Positions 44,005-55,431 of a stretch of DNA of 64,000 bases are shown here, piece by piece. This DNA comes from Herbiconiux sp. SALV-R1. Lineage in GTDB: Bacteria > Actinomycetota > Actinomycetes > Actinomycetales > Microbacteriaceae. A model generated the notes under the pieces. The model made no database searches, was not told where the DNA came from, and saw only the letters and a program-made list of their open reading frames with translations. The DNA lies in NCBI RefSeq assembly GCF_013113715.1, contig NZ_CP053344.1:3906001-3970000 (forward strand). The letters are read 5' to 3'. Each line of letters opens with the position of its first letter. Positions within the stretch are counted from its first letter, which is position 1. A program made the position numbers and the translations under genes.

Positions 44005-44892
44005 ATGAACATCGGACTCATCGGCCTGGGCAAAATGGGCAACAACATGCGTGCCCGCCTGAAGAACGCCGGGATCGACGTGGTCGGCTACGACACCAAC
44101 CCCGCCGTGAGCGACGTGCCCGACCTCAAGGCCCTCGCTGCGGCCCTGCCGGCTCCGCGCATCGTCTGGGTGATGGTTCCGGCCGGGGCCATCACCGACT
44201 CGGTCATCCACGACCTCGCCGAGGTGCTCGACGAGGGCGACCTCATCATCGACGGCGGCAACTCGAAGTGGACCGAAGACTTCAAGCACTCCGAGTTCCT
44301 CGCGCCGAAGGGCATCCAGTTCATGGACGCCGGAGTCTCCGGCGGCGTCTGGGGCCTCGAGAACGGCTACGGCCTCATGGTCGGCGGCACCGCCGAGAAC
44401 GTCGAGCGCGCCATGCCGATCTTCGACGCGCTGCGCCCGGAGGGTCCGCGCGACGAGGGCTTCGTGCACGCGGGCGAGGTCGGAGCGGGCCACTACGCGA
44501 AGATGGTGCACAACGGCATCGAGTACGGCATCATGCAGGCCTACGCCGAGGGCTACGAGCTGCTCGACGCCAAGAAGGACATCATCAAAGACGTCACGGG
44601 CACCTTCAAGGCCTGGCAGCGCGGCACCGTCGTGCGCTCGTGGCTGCTCGAGCTCCTCGTGCGCGCCCTCGAGGCCGACCCCGAGTTCCACGACATCCAG
44701 GGCTACGTCGAGGACTCGGGCGAGGGCCGCTGGACCCTCGAGGAGGCGATCGAGAACGCCGTGCCGATGCCCGCCATCAGCGCGTCGATCTTCGCCCGCT
44801 TCGTCTCGCGCCAGGAGGACTCGCCGTCGATGAAGGCGGTCGCCGCGCTGCGCAACCAGTTCGGTGGTCACGCGGTCAAGGAGCTCGACTGA
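44005..44892 (+). CDS. gnd: 6-phosphogluconate dehydrogenase, decarboxylating (short, NAD-type)
   Basis: 295 residues, the short form found beside dnaN in actinobacteria. NAD-binding GLIGLGKMGNNMRARL, IIDGGNSKWTEDFKHSE, MDAGVSGGVWGLENGYGLMVGG and catalytic GAGHYAKMVHNGIEYG are present. It oxidises 6-phosphogluconate to ribulose-5-phosphate. A strong site AAGGAGACA precedes the ATG. Confidence 0.95.
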   Translation: MNIGLIGLGKMGNNMRARLKNAGIDVVGYDTNPAVSDVPDLKALAAALPAPRIVWVMVPAGAITDSVIHDLAEVLDEGDLIIDGGNSKWTEDFKHSEFLAPKGIQFMDAGVSGGVWGLENGYGLMVGGTAENVERAMPIFDALRPEGPRDEGFVHAGEVGAGHYAKMVHNGIEYGIMQAYAEGYELLDAKKDIIKDVTGTFKAWQRGTVVRSWLLELLVRALEADPEFHDIQGYVEDSGEGRWTLEEAIENAVPMPAISASIFARFVSRQEDSPSMKAVAALRNQFGGHAVKELD

Positions 44893-44929
44893 CCGCACAG
44901 CCCGCGTCGTCAGCCGAGTTCCGCCGGCC

Positions 44930-46102
44930 GTGATCGTCCGCCACCTCAGCCTCACCGACTTCCGCAACTACGAGACCGCGGAGGTCGAGCTGGCGCCCGG
45001 CCCGAACCTGTTCGTGGGCAGCAACGGGCAGGGCAAGACCAACCTGGTGGAGTCGCTCGGCTACCTCAGCACCCTCGGATCGCACCGGGTCTCGACCGAT
45101 CACGCGCTCATCCGCGCCGGTCGGGACTCGGCGATCGTGCGAGCACGGCTCGGGCACGAGGAGCGAGAGCTGCTGGTGGAACTGCAGCTCAACCGTGCCG
45201 CCGCGAACCGCGCCCAGGTGAACCGTGCGGCCGTCAAGCCCCGCGACCTGCCGCGCTACATCTCGACCGTGCTGTTCGCCCCCGAAGACCTCGCGCTCAT
45301 CAGGGGCGAGCCGTCGACGCGGCGCCGCTTCGTCGACGCACTCCTCGGCGCGAAGACGCCGCGTCTCCTCGGCGTCTTCGCCGACTACGAGCGCGTGCTC
45401 AAGCAGCGCAACGCCCTTCTGAAGTCGGCCCGCGCATCCGGACTCCGCGACGCGAAGCTGCCGACGCTCGAACTGTGGAACGAGCGGCTGGTCGAACTCG
45501 GCGCCGAGATCATGGCTGAGCGCATCGCCGTGGTCGCGGCCCTCGCCCCGTTCGTGCGCGAGGCGTACCAGGCGGTCGCCGGGTCGGAGCAGGAGCCGGC
45601 GCTCGAGGTGGTGCTGAGCGTGCTGGCCGAGCATCCGGAGTCCGACGACGAGGAGACGGGCACCGTCTCGGCCGGATCGCCGACGCGCGAGGCACTCGCC
45701 GAGGCGTTCCGCGTGGCGCTCGAGCGGGTGGCGCGCGCCGAACGCGACCGCGGCATCACGCTCTGCGGGCCGCACCGCGACGACGTGCTGTTCACGCTGA
45801 ACGGCCTGCCGGCGAAGGGGTACGCGAGCCATGGCGAGTCGTGGTCGTTCGCACTCGCGCTCAAGCTGTCGTGCGCCGAACTGCTGCGCTCCGACTCGTC
45901 GACGGGCGACCCCATCGTCATCCTCGACGACGTCTTCGCCGAGCTCGACCAGCGCCGGCGGGCGAGGCTGGCGGATGCGGTGAAGGACTACGAGCAGGTG
46001 CTCATCACCGCGGCGGTGTACGACGACGTGCCTGACGCGCTCACCGCGCACACCGTGCGCATCCAGGCCGGCCGCATCGTGGAGGAGCCCGTCGATGTCT
46101 GA
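44930..46102 (+). CDS. recF: DNA replication and repair protein RecF
   Basis: 390 residues, SMC-like ABC ATPase. N-terminal IVRHLSLTDFRNYETAEVEL, Walker A GSNGQGKTNLVES, LFAPEDLALIRGEPSTRRRFVD, signature-like YASHGESWSFALALKL and Walker B IVILDDVFAELDQRRR. Loads RecA at gaps. GTG at 44930, 37 bases after gnd; the end overlaps the DUF721 gene by 8 bases. Confidence 0.95.
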   Translation: MIVRHLSLTDFRNYETAEVELAPGPNLFVGSNGQGKTNLVESLGYLSTLGSHRVSTDHALIRAGRDSAIVRARLGHEERELLVELQLNRAAANRAQVNRAAVKPRDLPRYISTVLFAPEDLALIRGEPSTRRRFVDALLGAKTPRLLGVFADYERVLKQRNALLKSARASGLRDAKLPTLELWNERLVELGAEIMAERIAVVAALAPFVREAYQAVAGSEQEPALEVVLSVLAEHPESDDEETGTVSAGSPTREALAEAFRVALERVARAERDRGITLCGPHRDDVLFTLNGLPAKGYASHGESWSFALALKLSCAELLRSDSSTGDPIVILDDVFAELDQRRRARLADAVKDYEQVLITAAVYDDVPDALTAHTVRIQAGRIVEEPVDV

Positions 46103-46580
46103 GGCGCAGAACGTCTACCTGCGACTGAAGGGCGTGTTCGGAAACGCGGATGCTCGGGCCGCGCGATGGCGCCAGAAGAAGGGGAGGAGCTCCGGCGACG
46201 ACGACGAGGCGAACGTGCCCTACGGGAAGGGTCGCGACCCGCGCGGTCTCGGCGACGTGATGGCGGGGCTCGAGAGCGAGCTGGGTTGGACGAGCTCGCT
46301 GGCGAAGTCCGACCTGCTGCTGGCGTGGAAGGAGATCGCGGGCCCCGACACCGCGGAGCACTCGACGCCGGTCGGCATCACCGACGCGGTGCTCACCGTC
46401 AGATGCGACTCCACGGCCTGGGCGACGCAGCTGCGCCACATGCGTGTGCTCATCATGACGACCATCGCGCAGAGGTTCCCCGACGCGGGCATCGAGTCGA
46501 TCCGCTTCGAAGCCCCCCACGCCCCGTCCTGGAAACGGGGCTCCAGATCGATTCCAGGCCGGGGTCCTCGCGATACTTAC

Positions 46581-46586
<6 letters not shown>
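46095..46586 (+). CDS. DUF721 family protein
   Basis: 163 residues. The DUF721 (DciA-related) core is WTSSLAKSDLLLAWKEIAGPDTAEHSTPVGI and LTVRCDSTAWATQLRHM. N-terminal RLKGVFGNADARAARWRQKK is basic. Relatives of this family recruit the replicative helicase (DciA), so a role with the DnaB encoded at 18 kb is plausible; not proven for this short form. Conserved between recF and gyrB. Confidence 0.9.
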
Positions 46587-48695
<2,109 letters not shown>

Positions 48696-48730
48696 GCCCT
48701 CGGGCCTCGACAGAGACTGACTACTGACAC

Positions 48731-51262
48731 ATGACGGATGAACTGACCCCCGCGCCCGGCGACCGCATCGAGCAGGTCGACCTGCAGCTCGAGATGCAGC
48801 GCTCCTACCTCGACTACGCGATGAGCGTCATCGTGGGCCGCGCGCTCCCCGACGTGCGCGACGGCCTGAAGCCCGTGCACCGCCGCGTGATCTACGCCAT
48901 GTTCGACGGCGGCTACCGGCCCGACCGCGCCTTCTCGAAGTCGGCGCGCGTCGTCGGCGAGGTGATGGGTCAGTTCCACCCGCACGGCGACTCGTCGATC
49001 TACGACACGCTGGTGCGCCTCATCCAGCCGTGGTCGCTGCGCTACCCGCTGGCGCTCGGCCAGGGCAACTTCGGCTCTCCCGGCAACGACGGTGCGGCTG
49101 CACCCCGGTACACCGAGACGAAGATGGCTCCGCTCGCCCTCGAGATGGTGCGCGACATCCAGGAAGAGACCGTCGACTTCCAGGACAACTACGACGGCCG
49201 CACCCTCGAGCCGATCGTGCTGCCGAGCCGCTTCCCGAACCTCCTGGTCAACGGCTCCGTGGGCATCGCGGTCGGCATGGCCACGAACATCCCGCCGCAC
49301 AACCTGCGCGAGGTCGCCGAGGGTGCGATCTGGTACCTGCAGAACCCCGAGGCCGAGCGGGAGGAGCTGCTGGAGGCGCTCATCCAGCGGATCAAGGGCC
49401 CCGACTTCCCGACCGGCGCGCAGATCCTCGGCGTCAAGGGCATTCAGGATGCGTACCGCACCGGGCGCGGATCGATCACCATGCGCGCCGTGGTGAACGT
49501 GGAGGAACTGCAGGGCCGCACCTGCCTCGTGGTCACCGAGCTGCCCTACCAGGTGAACCCCGACAACCTCGCCATCAAGATCGCCGATCTGGTGAAGGAC
49601 GGCAAGCTCGCCGGCATCGCCGACATCCGCGACGAGACCTCCGGCCGCACCGGCCAGCGCCTCGTCATCGTGCTGAAGCGCGACGCCGTGGCGAAGGTGG
49701 TGCTCAACAACCTCTACAAGCACACGCAGCTGCAGGACAACTTCGGCGCCAACATGCTGGCGATCGTCGACGGCATCCCGCGCACCCTGCCGCTCGACGG
49801 CTTCATCACCGAGTGGGTCTCGCACCAGATCGACGTCATCGTGCGTCGCACCGCCTACCGGCTGCGTGAGGCCGAGGCCCGCATGCACATCCTGCGCGGC
49901 TACCTCAAGGCGCTCGACGCCCTCGACGAGGTGATCGCGCTCATCCGCCGCTCGCCCACCGTCGAAGAGGCCCGCGACGGCCTGATCGACCTGCTCGACA
50001 TCGACGAGCTGCAGGCCCGCGCCATCCTCGAGCTGCAGCTGCGCCGGCTCGCCGCGCTCGAGCGTCAGAAGATCCAAGACGAGGCCGACGAGCTGCAGCT
50101 CAAGATCGACGAGTACAACGTCATCCTCGGCTCGCCCGCGCGTCAGCGCGAGATCATCGTCGAGGAGCTCACCGAGGTCGTCGACAAGTTCGGCGACGAC
50201 CGGCGCACCGAGATCATGTTCGGCTTCGACGGCGACATGAACATCGAAGACCTCATCCCCGAAGAGGAGATGGTCGTCACGGTCACCCGCGGCGGCTACG
50301 TCAAGCGCACGAGGAGCGACAACTACCGCTCGCAGCACCGCGGCGGCAAGGGCGTGAAGGGCGCGCAGCTGCGGGCCGACGACGTGGTGGAGCACTTCTT
50401 CGTCACCACCACGCACCACTGGCTGCTGTTCTTCACCAACCGCGGGCGGGTCTACCGCGCCAAGGCGTACGAGCTGCAGGAGGCCGGGCGCGACGCCAAG
50501 GGCCAGCACGTCGCCAACCTGCTGGCGCTCGCCGCCGACGAGCAGATCACGCAGATCCTCGACATCCCCGACTACAAGACGGCGAAGTACCTCGTGCTCG
50601 CCACCCGCGACGGGCTGCTGAAGAAGACCGCGCTCACCGAGTACGACACGAACCGCACCGGCGGCATCATCGCCATCAACCTGCGCGACGACGACGAACT
50701 GGTGTCGGCGATGCTCGTCGACGAAGACGCCGACCTCCTGCTGGTGTCGAAGAAGGGCATGTCGATCCGCTTCACCGCGAGCGACGAGGCCCTCCGGCCG
50801 ATGGGCCGGGCGACCTCCGGAGTCATCGGCATGAAGTTCCGCGACGACGACCGCCTCCAGGGCGCCTCCGTCGTCTCCGACGAGGGCTTCGTGTTCATCG
50901 TCACCGAGGGCGGGTACGCCAAGCGCACCTCCGTCGACGAGTACCGCGTGCAGGGCCGAGGCGGCCTCGGCATCAAGGTGGCCAAACTCGCCGAGGCGAG
51001 GGGCGACCTCATCGGCTCCCTCATCGTCGGTGAGGACGACGAGGTCCTTGTGGTTCTTGCCAGCGGCAAGGTGGTACGCTCTGCCGTGGCCGAAGTACCG
51101 GCTAAGGGACGCGACACGATGGGCGTGGTCTTCGCCCGCTTCGCGGACGACGACCGCATCATCGCGGTGGCGAAGAACACCGAACGAAACCTTGAATCGG
51201 AGCTCGAAGAGAGCACAGGGGCAGAGTCTGCCCCTGGAGAGGACGTAACGACGGATGAGTAA
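48731..51262 (+). CDS. gyrA: DNA gyrase subunit A
   Basis: 843 residues. Breakage-reunion domain with catalytic Tyr127 in APRYTETKM, and the quinolone region [14 protein letters not shown] with Ser88 and Asp92, the drug-sensitive residues by analogy to E. coli Ser83/Asp87. C-terminal beta-pinwheel repeats include the GyrA-box-like [12 protein letters not shown]. The tail is acidic. Overlaps the DUF3566 gene by 8 bases. Confidence 0.98.
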   Translation: MTDELTPAPGDRIEQVDLQLEMQRSYLDYAMSVIVGRALPDVRDGLKPVHRRVIYAMFDGGYRPDRAFSKSARVVGEVMGQFHPHGDSSIYDTLVRLIQPWSLRYPLALGQGNFGSPGNDGAAAPRYTETKMAPLALEMVRDIQEETVDFQDNYDGRTLEPIVLPSRFPNLLVNGSVGIAVGMATNIPPHNLREVAEGAIWYLQNPEAEREELLEALIQRIKGPDFPTGAQILGVKGIQDAYRTGRGSITMRAVVNVEELQGRTCLVVTELPYQVNPDNLAIKIADLVKDGKLAGIADIRDETSGRTGQRLVIVLKRDAVAKVVLNNLYKHTQLQDNFGANMLAIVDGIPRTLPLDGFITEWVSHQIDVIVRRTAYRLREAEARMHILRGYLKALDALDEVIALIRRSPTVEEARDGLIDLLDIDELQARAILELQLRRLAALERQKIQDEADELQLKIDEYNVILGSPARQREIIVEELTEVVDKFGDDRRTEIMFGFDGDMNIEDLIPEEEMVVTVTRGGYVKRTRSDNYRSQHRGGKGVKGAQLRADDVVEHFFVTTTHHWLLFFTNRGRVYRAKAYELQEAGRDAKGQHVANLLALAADEQITQILDIPDYKTAKYLVLATRDGLLKKTALTEYDTNRTGGIIAINLRDDDELVSAMLVDEDADLLLVSKKGMSIRFTASDEALRPMGRATSGVIGMKFRDDDRLQGASVVSDEGFVFIVTEGGYAKRTSVDEYRVQGRGGLGIKVAKLAEARGDLIGSLIVGEDDEVLVVLASGKVVRSAVAEVPAKGRDTMGVVFARFADDDRIIAVAKNTERNLESELEESTGAESAPGEDVTTDE

Positions 51263-51662
51263 TCTTGGCGACAAATTCGCGAAGAAGACGGCAAGAGTCG
51301 CCACCACCAAGCAGGTTCGGCTGAAGCTGGTCTACATCGACTTCTGGTCGGTGCTGAAGATCTCCTTCCTCCTCGCCATCATCCTCGGCATCGTCACCGT
51401 GGTCGCCAGCTTCCTGGTCTGGTCGGTGCTCAACCAGACCGGTGTGTTCGACTCCGTCAACACCCTCCTGCAAGACATCGCGGGCGCCGGCAACTTCGAC
51501 CTGTTCGACTTCGCCTCGCTGCCGCAGGTGATGGGCTTCTCGATCGTGGTGGCGCTTCTGAACGTCATCGTCATCACGGCGCTCGGCGCGATCGCCGCCG
51601 CGCTCTACAACCTCGCGGTGCGCATCACCGGTGGAGTGATGCTCGGGTTCACCAACAAGTAA
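51255..51662 (+). CDS. DUF3566 domain transmembrane protein
   Basis: 135 residues: basic N terminus ([20 protein letters not shown]), two helices ([20 protein letters not shown] and the later [20 protein letters not shown]) and a central DxFDFASLP loop. Conserved downstream of gyrA across actinobacteria; function unknown. It may be the last member of the gyrB-gyrA operon. Confidence 0.9.
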   Translation: MSNLGDKFAKKTARVATTKQVRLKLVYIDFWSVLKISFLLAIILGIVTVVASFLVWSVLNQTGVFDSVNTLLQDIAGAGNFDLFDFASLPQVMGFSIVVALLNVIVITALGAIAAALYNLAVRITGGVMLGFTNK

Positions 51663-51716
51663 GCCGATTGGGAGATCGGGGCCTCCGTAGGGTAGTCTCG
51701 TCTCTGGTCAAAAAAC

Positions 51717-51790
51717 GGGGCTATAGCTCAGGCGGTTAGAGCGCTTCGCTGATAACGAAGAGGTCCAAGGTTCAAGTCCTTGTAGCCCCA
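51717..51790 (+). tRNA. ileT: tRNA-Ile (GAT anticodon)
   Basis: 74 nucleotides with a full cloverleaf: acceptor GGGGCTA/TAGCCCC, D-arm GCTCAGGCGGTTAGAGC, anticodon GAT at 51751-51753, T-arm GGTTCAAGTCC. CCA is not encoded in full (ends CCCCA then CGA). Confidence 0.97.
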
Positions 51791-51833
51791 CGAGAGATCC
51801 ACAAGAAATCTCCCTCGAACCATGGTTTGATGG

Positions 51834-51906
51834 GGGGCCTTAGCTCAGTTGGTAGAGCGCCTGCTTTGCAAGCAGGATGTCGGGAGTTCGATTCTCCCAG
51901 GCTCCA
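51834..51906 (+). tRNA. alaT: tRNA-Ala (TGC anticodon)
   Basis: 73 nucleotides: acceptor GGGGCCT/AGGCTCC with one G-T pair, D-arm GCTCAGTTGGTAGAGC, anticodon TGC at 51867-51869, T-arm GAGTTCGATTCTC. Forms a pair with the tRNA-Ile 43 bases upstream; no rRNA follows. Confidence 0.97.
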
Positions 51907-51916
51907 CGAATTGATG

Positions 51917-51944
51917 GAAGAGGATGCGTACACGCGTCCTCTTC
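51917..51944 (+). terminator. Hairpin after tRNA-Ala
   Basis: GAAGAGGATGCGT pairs with ACGCGTCCTCTTC (one G-T wobble) around a 2-base loop, 10 bases after the tRNA. No long T tract. Confidence 0.6.
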
Positions 51945-51964
51945 GTCGTTAATGGCTGAGAACA

Positions 51965-52001
51965 CGAAGAAGCCCCCGGTATTGTGCCGGGGGCTTCTTC
52001 G
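51965..52001. terminator. Bidirectional terminator between tRNAs and the membrane-protein gene
   Basis: Perfect 15-base arms CGAAGAAGCCCCCGG and CCGGGGGCTTCTTCG around TATTGTG. Lies between the plus-strand tRNA unit and the end of the convergent minus-strand gene. Confidence 0.85.
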
Positions 52002-52016
52002 TGGGGAAAGCTGGTA

Positions 52017-52568
52017 TCAGCTTTCGGGGTTGGTCTCGGGTTCGGGGTCTTCGTCGGCGATCCAGAGTTCGTCGTCGGCGCGGAAGGTCTGCCAGAGGGC
52101 GTAACCGATGCCGAGCGCGGTGACCACGCCGAGGCTCACGATCACGACCACGCCGGCCTTCGAACCGCCAGAACTCGGAACCTGCTTCTGCAGGGCCTTC
52201 GACGCCTTGGCCGCCTTCTTGCCCGCCTGCTTCAACAGCTCGGGGTTCTTCGACGACTGCAGCACCGACGCCGCGGAGGCGACCGTGCCGGCCAGGGCGG
52301 GCAGCACATCCGTGGCGAACTGGCGCTTGACGGCCTCGCCGGCCACCTTCACCTCGGCCGCCTTACGGCTGATCGTGGGAGCGACGGAGTCGACAGCCGA
52401 CTTCACGCGCGGCTTCACCTCTTCGTCGGCGAGGAAGCTCGCCTGCTTGCCGGCCTCACGCAGGATGGCGTTGGCCCGGTCGATGACCGCCTGCTGGTCG
52501 ACCCACAACTCTTCTGCCGTTCCCTTCAGACGCTTGAGCGCTTTGCGACGCTTGCGGGAAAGACTCAT
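52017..52568 (-). CDS. Hypothetical single-pass membrane protein
   Basis: 183 residues, family not recognised. N terminus is strongly basic (SLSRKRRKALKRLKGTAEELW), the middle is alpha-helical Ala/Lys/Val-rich, reminiscent of YtxH or apolipoprotein-like proteins, then a Ser/Gly-rich linker and one helix AGVVVIVSLGVVTALGIGYAL near residues 141-161, ending with an acidic tail. Probably a membrane-anchored coiled protein. Alone, convergent to the tRNAs. Confidence 0.8.
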   Translation of the reverse strand: MSLSRKRRKALKRLKGTAEELWVDQQAVIDRANAILREAGKQASFLADEEVKPRVKSAVDSVAPTISRKAAEVKVAGEAVKRQFATDVLPALAGTVASAASVLQSSKNPELLKQAGKKAAKASKALQKQVPSSGGSKAGVVVIVSLGVVTALGIGYALWQTFRADDELWIADEDPEPETNPES

Positions 52569-52708
52569 GAGAAACCTCCATCGGCGAGAGCACGGATGTC
52601 TTCATCTTGGCACGCATCGCCCGACCGTAGAAGCTCGGTCACTGATCAGACCCTCAGCAACACCTGGGCCTTCACTGGATGCGATGGCCCGTGTGCGAGA
52701 ATGACGAC

Positions 52709-53248
52709 ATGCCCGTTCACACCCATGTCGCCACGCTCAACACCAACCACGGACCGATCGTCGTCAACCTCTACGGCCACCACGCGCCCAAGACGGTGAA
52801 GAACTTCGTCGGCCTCGCCACGGGTGAGCTGGAGTGGACAGACCCGAAGACCGGTCAGCCCACCACGGCACCGCTGTACGAGGGCATCGTGTTCCACCGC
52901 ATCATCCCCGGCTTCATGATCCAGGGCGGCGACCCGCTGGGCAACGGCACCGGCGGCCCCGGCTTCCGCTTCGATGACGAGATCAACCCCGAGCTCGACT
53001 TCACCGAGCCCTACATCCTCGCCATGGCGAACGCAGGCCTCCAGGGCGGCAAGGGCACCAACGGCTCGCAGTTCTTCATCACCGTCGGCCCCACCACCTG
53101 GCTGCAGGGCAAGCACACCATCTTCGGCGCCGTCGCCGACGACGCCTCGAAGCGCATCGTCGACAAGCTCGCAGGTGTCGCCACCGACGCCTACGACCGC
53201 CCGCTCGACGAGGTCGTGCTCGAGAACGTCACCATCGAGGCGGTCTGA
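52709..53248 (+). CDS. ppiA: Peptidyl-prolyl cis-trans isomerase, cyclophilin type
   Basis: 179 residues. FHRIIPGFMIQGGDPLGNGTGGPG, LAMANAGLQGGKGTNGSQFFIT and HTIFGAV contain the catalytic Arg/Phe/Gln residues of cyclophilins. No signal peptide: cytosolic. GAGAAT six bases before the ATG suggests a leaderless mRNA. Typical actinobacterial neighbour of the rhomboid gene. Confidence 0.96.
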   Translation: MPVHTHVATLNTNHGPIVVNLYGHHAPKTVKNFVGLATGELEWTDPKTGQPTTAPLYEGIVFHRIIPGFMIQGGDPLGNGTGGPGFRFDDEINPELDFTEPYILAMANAGLQGGKGTNGSQFFITVGPTTWLQGKHTIFGAVADDASKRIVDKLAGVATDAYDRPLDEVVLENVTIEAV

Positions 53249-53285
53249 GCACTCCCCACCCTCGACGGGTCGAAGCACACCTCCG

Positions 53286-54128
53286 ATGACCAGCGCCCCG
53301 GCGTCGTCAGACAACTACTGCTACCGGCATCCCGGTCGCCAGAGCTACGTGCTCTGCCAGCGCTGCGCGCGCACGGTGTGCCCGGAGTGTCAGGTGCAGG
53401 CGGCCGTGGGAGTGCACTGCGTGGAGTGCGCGGCCCGTGACCGCCAGCAGGCCCCGCGGGTGAAGCGCGGTCGCCCGGCGATCCTCCAGAACCTCACCGG
53501 CAGCGGGGCACCCGTCGTCACCTACGCCATCATCGCGGTGTGCGTCGTGGTGTTCCTGCTGCAGCTCATCCCCGGTGTGACGGGCGCGCTGCAGTTCGCC
53601 GGTGCCTACGTCATGCCGGCGTCGGGTATCTCGTTCGAGCCGTGGCGCATGCTGACCGCCGTGTTCGTGCACGGGTCGATCCTGCACCTGCTGTTCAACA
53701 TGTTCACGCTGTTCGTCTTCGGCAGCGCACTCGAGCGCCTGCTCGGGCGGGGGCGCTACCTCGCGCTCTACCTCATCTCGGGTTTCGGCGGTTCGGTGGC
53801 CGTCACGCTGCTGACGAACCCGCTGCAGCCGGTGGTGGGCGCATCCGGTGCCATCTTCGGCCTGATGGGCGCGTACTTCATCATCAACCGGCACCTCGGC
53901 GGCAACAGCGTGCAGCTGCTCGTGCTGGTGGCGCTCAACCTCGCCTACGGCTTCTTCGTGCCGGGCATCTCGTGGCAGGCCCACGTGGGCGGCCTCGTCG
54001 CCGGCGCGCTGGTCGCCCTCGTGTACGTGCGCACCCGGCCACGGCGGCTCAAGACCGTGCAGGTGCTGCTGGTTTCGGCGGTCGCGGTGGCTCTCGTGGC
54101 CATCACCGCGGTACGGGTGCTGCTCTAG
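53286..54128 (+). CDS. Rhomboid family intramembrane serine protease
   Basis: 280 residues. N-terminal zinc-finger-like segment with CYRHP, CQRC, CPEC and CVEC (about residues 12-48), then six or more helices. Catalytic Ser lies in VVGASGAIFG, His in SWQAHVGG, and the HxxxNM element as HGSILHLLFNMFTLF. Cleaves membrane proteins; substrate unknown. Starts with ATG 53286, 37 bases after ppiA. Confidence 0.94.
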   Translation: MTSAPASSDNYCYRHPGRQSYVLCQRCARTVCPECQVQAAVGVHCVECAARDRQQAPRVKRGRPAILQNLTGSGAPVVTYAIIAVCVVVFLLQLIPGVTGALQFAGAYVMPASGISFEPWRMLTAVFVHGSILHLLFNMFTLFVFGSALERLLGRGRYLALYLISGFGGSVAVTLLTNPLQPVVGASGAIFGLMGAYFIINRHLGGNSVQLLVLVALNLAYGFFVPGISWQAHVGGLVAGALVALVYVRTRPRRLKTVQVLLVSAVAVALVAITAVRVLL

Positions 54129-54140
54129 TTCTGCACCGGG

Positions 54141-54189
54141 TTATCCACAGGCCGGTACTTATCCACAGAACTTTCCACACTGGGGATAA
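54141..54189. promoter_or_regulatory. DnaA-box cluster downstream of rhomboid and crgA
   Basis: Two perfect TTATCCACA boxes (54141-54149, 54159-54167), a CTTTCCACA (54171-54179) and an opposite-strand TGGGGATAA (54181-54189, one change) within 49 bases, in the space between the convergent ends of the rhomboid and crgA genes. Confidence 0.7.
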
Positions 54190-54208
54190 TCACACCCGTG
54201 TAATTATC
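54185..54208. repeat. Palindrome GATAATCACA-CCCG-TGTAATTATC
   Basis: Ten-base arms with one mismatch and a 4-base loop; the right arm overlaps the crgA stop codon. Related to the palindrome at 38280-38299. Confidence 0.6.
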
Positions 54209-54470
54209 GCCACCGGGTCGTCATGATGAAGCCGATGAAGGCGATGCCGAAGCCGATCAGGATGTTCCAGCTGCCGAGGTCGGGGATGGGGAACAGGCCC
54301 TGGCTCACGTAGAAGACGATGATCCAGAGCAGACCGACGATCATGAACCCGAACATGACGGGCTTGAACCAGACCGGGTTCGGATTCTGCGCCGAGGAGT
54401 CGTCGCTCGTGCGCTGAACCTCACGGTTGCGGCGGGCGACGTCCTTGGTGGATGCTTTGTCTCGAGCCAT
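54204..54470 (-). CDS. crgA: Cell-division protein CrgA
   Basis: 88 residues. Basic N terminus (MARDKASTKDVARRNREV), NPVWFKPVMFGFMIVGLLWIIVFYVS as first helix and GSWNILIGFGIAFIGFIMTTRW as second, the typical CrgA (two-helix, PF06781) pattern. It coordinates the FtsZ ring with peptidoglycan enzymes in actinobacteria. Its -10 (TAGAAT at 54478-54483) ends seven bases before the ATG: leaderless mRNA. Confidence 0.95.
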   Translation of the reverse strand: MARDKASTKDVARRNREVQRTSDDSSAQNPNPVWFKPVMFGFMIVGLLWIIVFYVSQGLFPIPDLGSWNILIGFGIAFIGFIMTTRWR

Positions 54471-54489
54471 GCCGACGATTCTAACGGGC

Positions 54490-54545
54490 TTTCCCACACG
54501 GTTCTCCACCGGTTCTCCACAGGCTCGTCCACACGGTGTGGAGAG
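54490..54545. promoter_or_regulatory. Phased array of degenerate DnaA-box-like 9-mers upstream of crgA
   Basis: TTTCCCACA (54490), TTCTCCACC (54502), TTCTCCACA (54513), TCGTCCACA (54525) and reverse TGTGGAGAG (54537): starts are 12, 11, 12 and 12 bases apart, one DNA helical turn. It includes the exact tandem CGGTTCTCCAC (54499-54520). It lies in the divergent crgA/sortase spacer. Confidence 0.55.
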
Positions 54546-54595
54546 CTGGGGAGTTCGAGGCGGTCGCACAGCCAGCACCTCTTAGGATTGCAGTC

Positions 54596-55426
54596 ATGAC
54601 CGAAGAGCGGCCCGCCATCTCCGTCGATGACGAACCCCCGCTCCGACGTCCCCGCCGCCGCAAACGCAGCCTCGCCAACCGCATTGTCGGAATCGCGGGC
54701 GAGCTCCTCATCACGGCCGGCGTGCTGGTGCTCCTCTTCCTCGGCTGGCAGTTCTCGCTGAACGGCATCCTGCTGAGCAACCAGCAGTCCTCCGACGCAG
54801 GCACCCTCTCCGAGACCTGGGCAGAGCAGGGCGACGGTGGTGCCACCCCAGCGCCTCAAGCCTCCGCCCCGGCCACCGACCCCACCGCCACGACAGCCTT
54901 CGCCTACGGCGAGCCACCCGCTACCGGGCTCGAGGCTCCCGCCGACACCGAAGACTTCGCGGTGATGTACGTGCCGCGGTTCGGCTCCGACTTCAAGAAG
55001 ACCATCGCGCAGGGGGTCGACCCCAAGTCTGTGCTCAACAAGGGCGGCGCGGGGCACTACTCCACCACTCAGATGCCGGGCGAGGTGGGCAACTTCGCCA
55101 TCGCCGCGCACCGCGACGGCTGGGGCAGCCCGTTCCTCAAGATCAACGAGCTCACGGTCGGCGACAAGATCTACATCGAGACGCAGGACGGCTGGTACAC
55201 GTACACCTTCCGCGGACTCGAGTACGTCACGCCCTACGGCGTCGGGGTCATCGACCCGGTGCCCCAGGTGGAGGGCGCCACGCCCACCGACCGCATCATC
55301 ACGCTCACGAGCTGCAACCCGCTCTACATCGCCTCCGAGCGCATCATCGCCTACGGCGTGCTCACCGACTGGACTCCCCGCTCGGCCGGCGCACCCGCCG
55401 CCCTCTCCGGACTCGTAGGAGCCTGA
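54596..55426 (+). CDS. srtE: Class E sortase
   Basis: 276 residues. Cytoplasmic basic N terminus (RRPRRRKRS), one helix (ITAGVLVLLFLGWQFSL), a Pro/Thr-rich spacer, and the catalytic fold with His172 (AIAAHRDGWGSPF), Cys240 (ITLTSCNPLY) and Arg249 (SERIIAYG). Class E sortases anchor LAXTG proteins to the cell wall. TAGGAT seven bases before the ATG suggests a leaderless mRNA. Followed by a small membrane protein and pabA. Confidence 0.94.
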   Translation: MTEERPAISVDDEPPLRRPRRRKRSLANRIVGIAGELLITAGVLVLLFLGWQFSLNGILLSNQQSSDAGTLSETWAEQGDGGATPAPQASAPATDPTATTAFAYGEPPATGLEAPADTEDFAVMYVPRFGSDFKKTIAQGVDPKSVLNKGGAGHYSTTQMPGEVGNFAIAAHRDGWGSPFLKINELTVGDKIYIETQDGWYTYTFRGLEYVTPYGVGVIDPVPQVEGATPTDRIITLTSCNPLYIASERIIAYGVLTDWTPRSAGAPAALSGLVGA

Positions 55427-55431
55427 CACCC

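Noticed and set aside
51834-52017. rRNA operon after tRNA-Ile and tRNA-Ala
   Set aside because: The pair often occurs inside rRNA spacers, but no 16S or 23S sequence flanks it; the gyrA-side location is normal.
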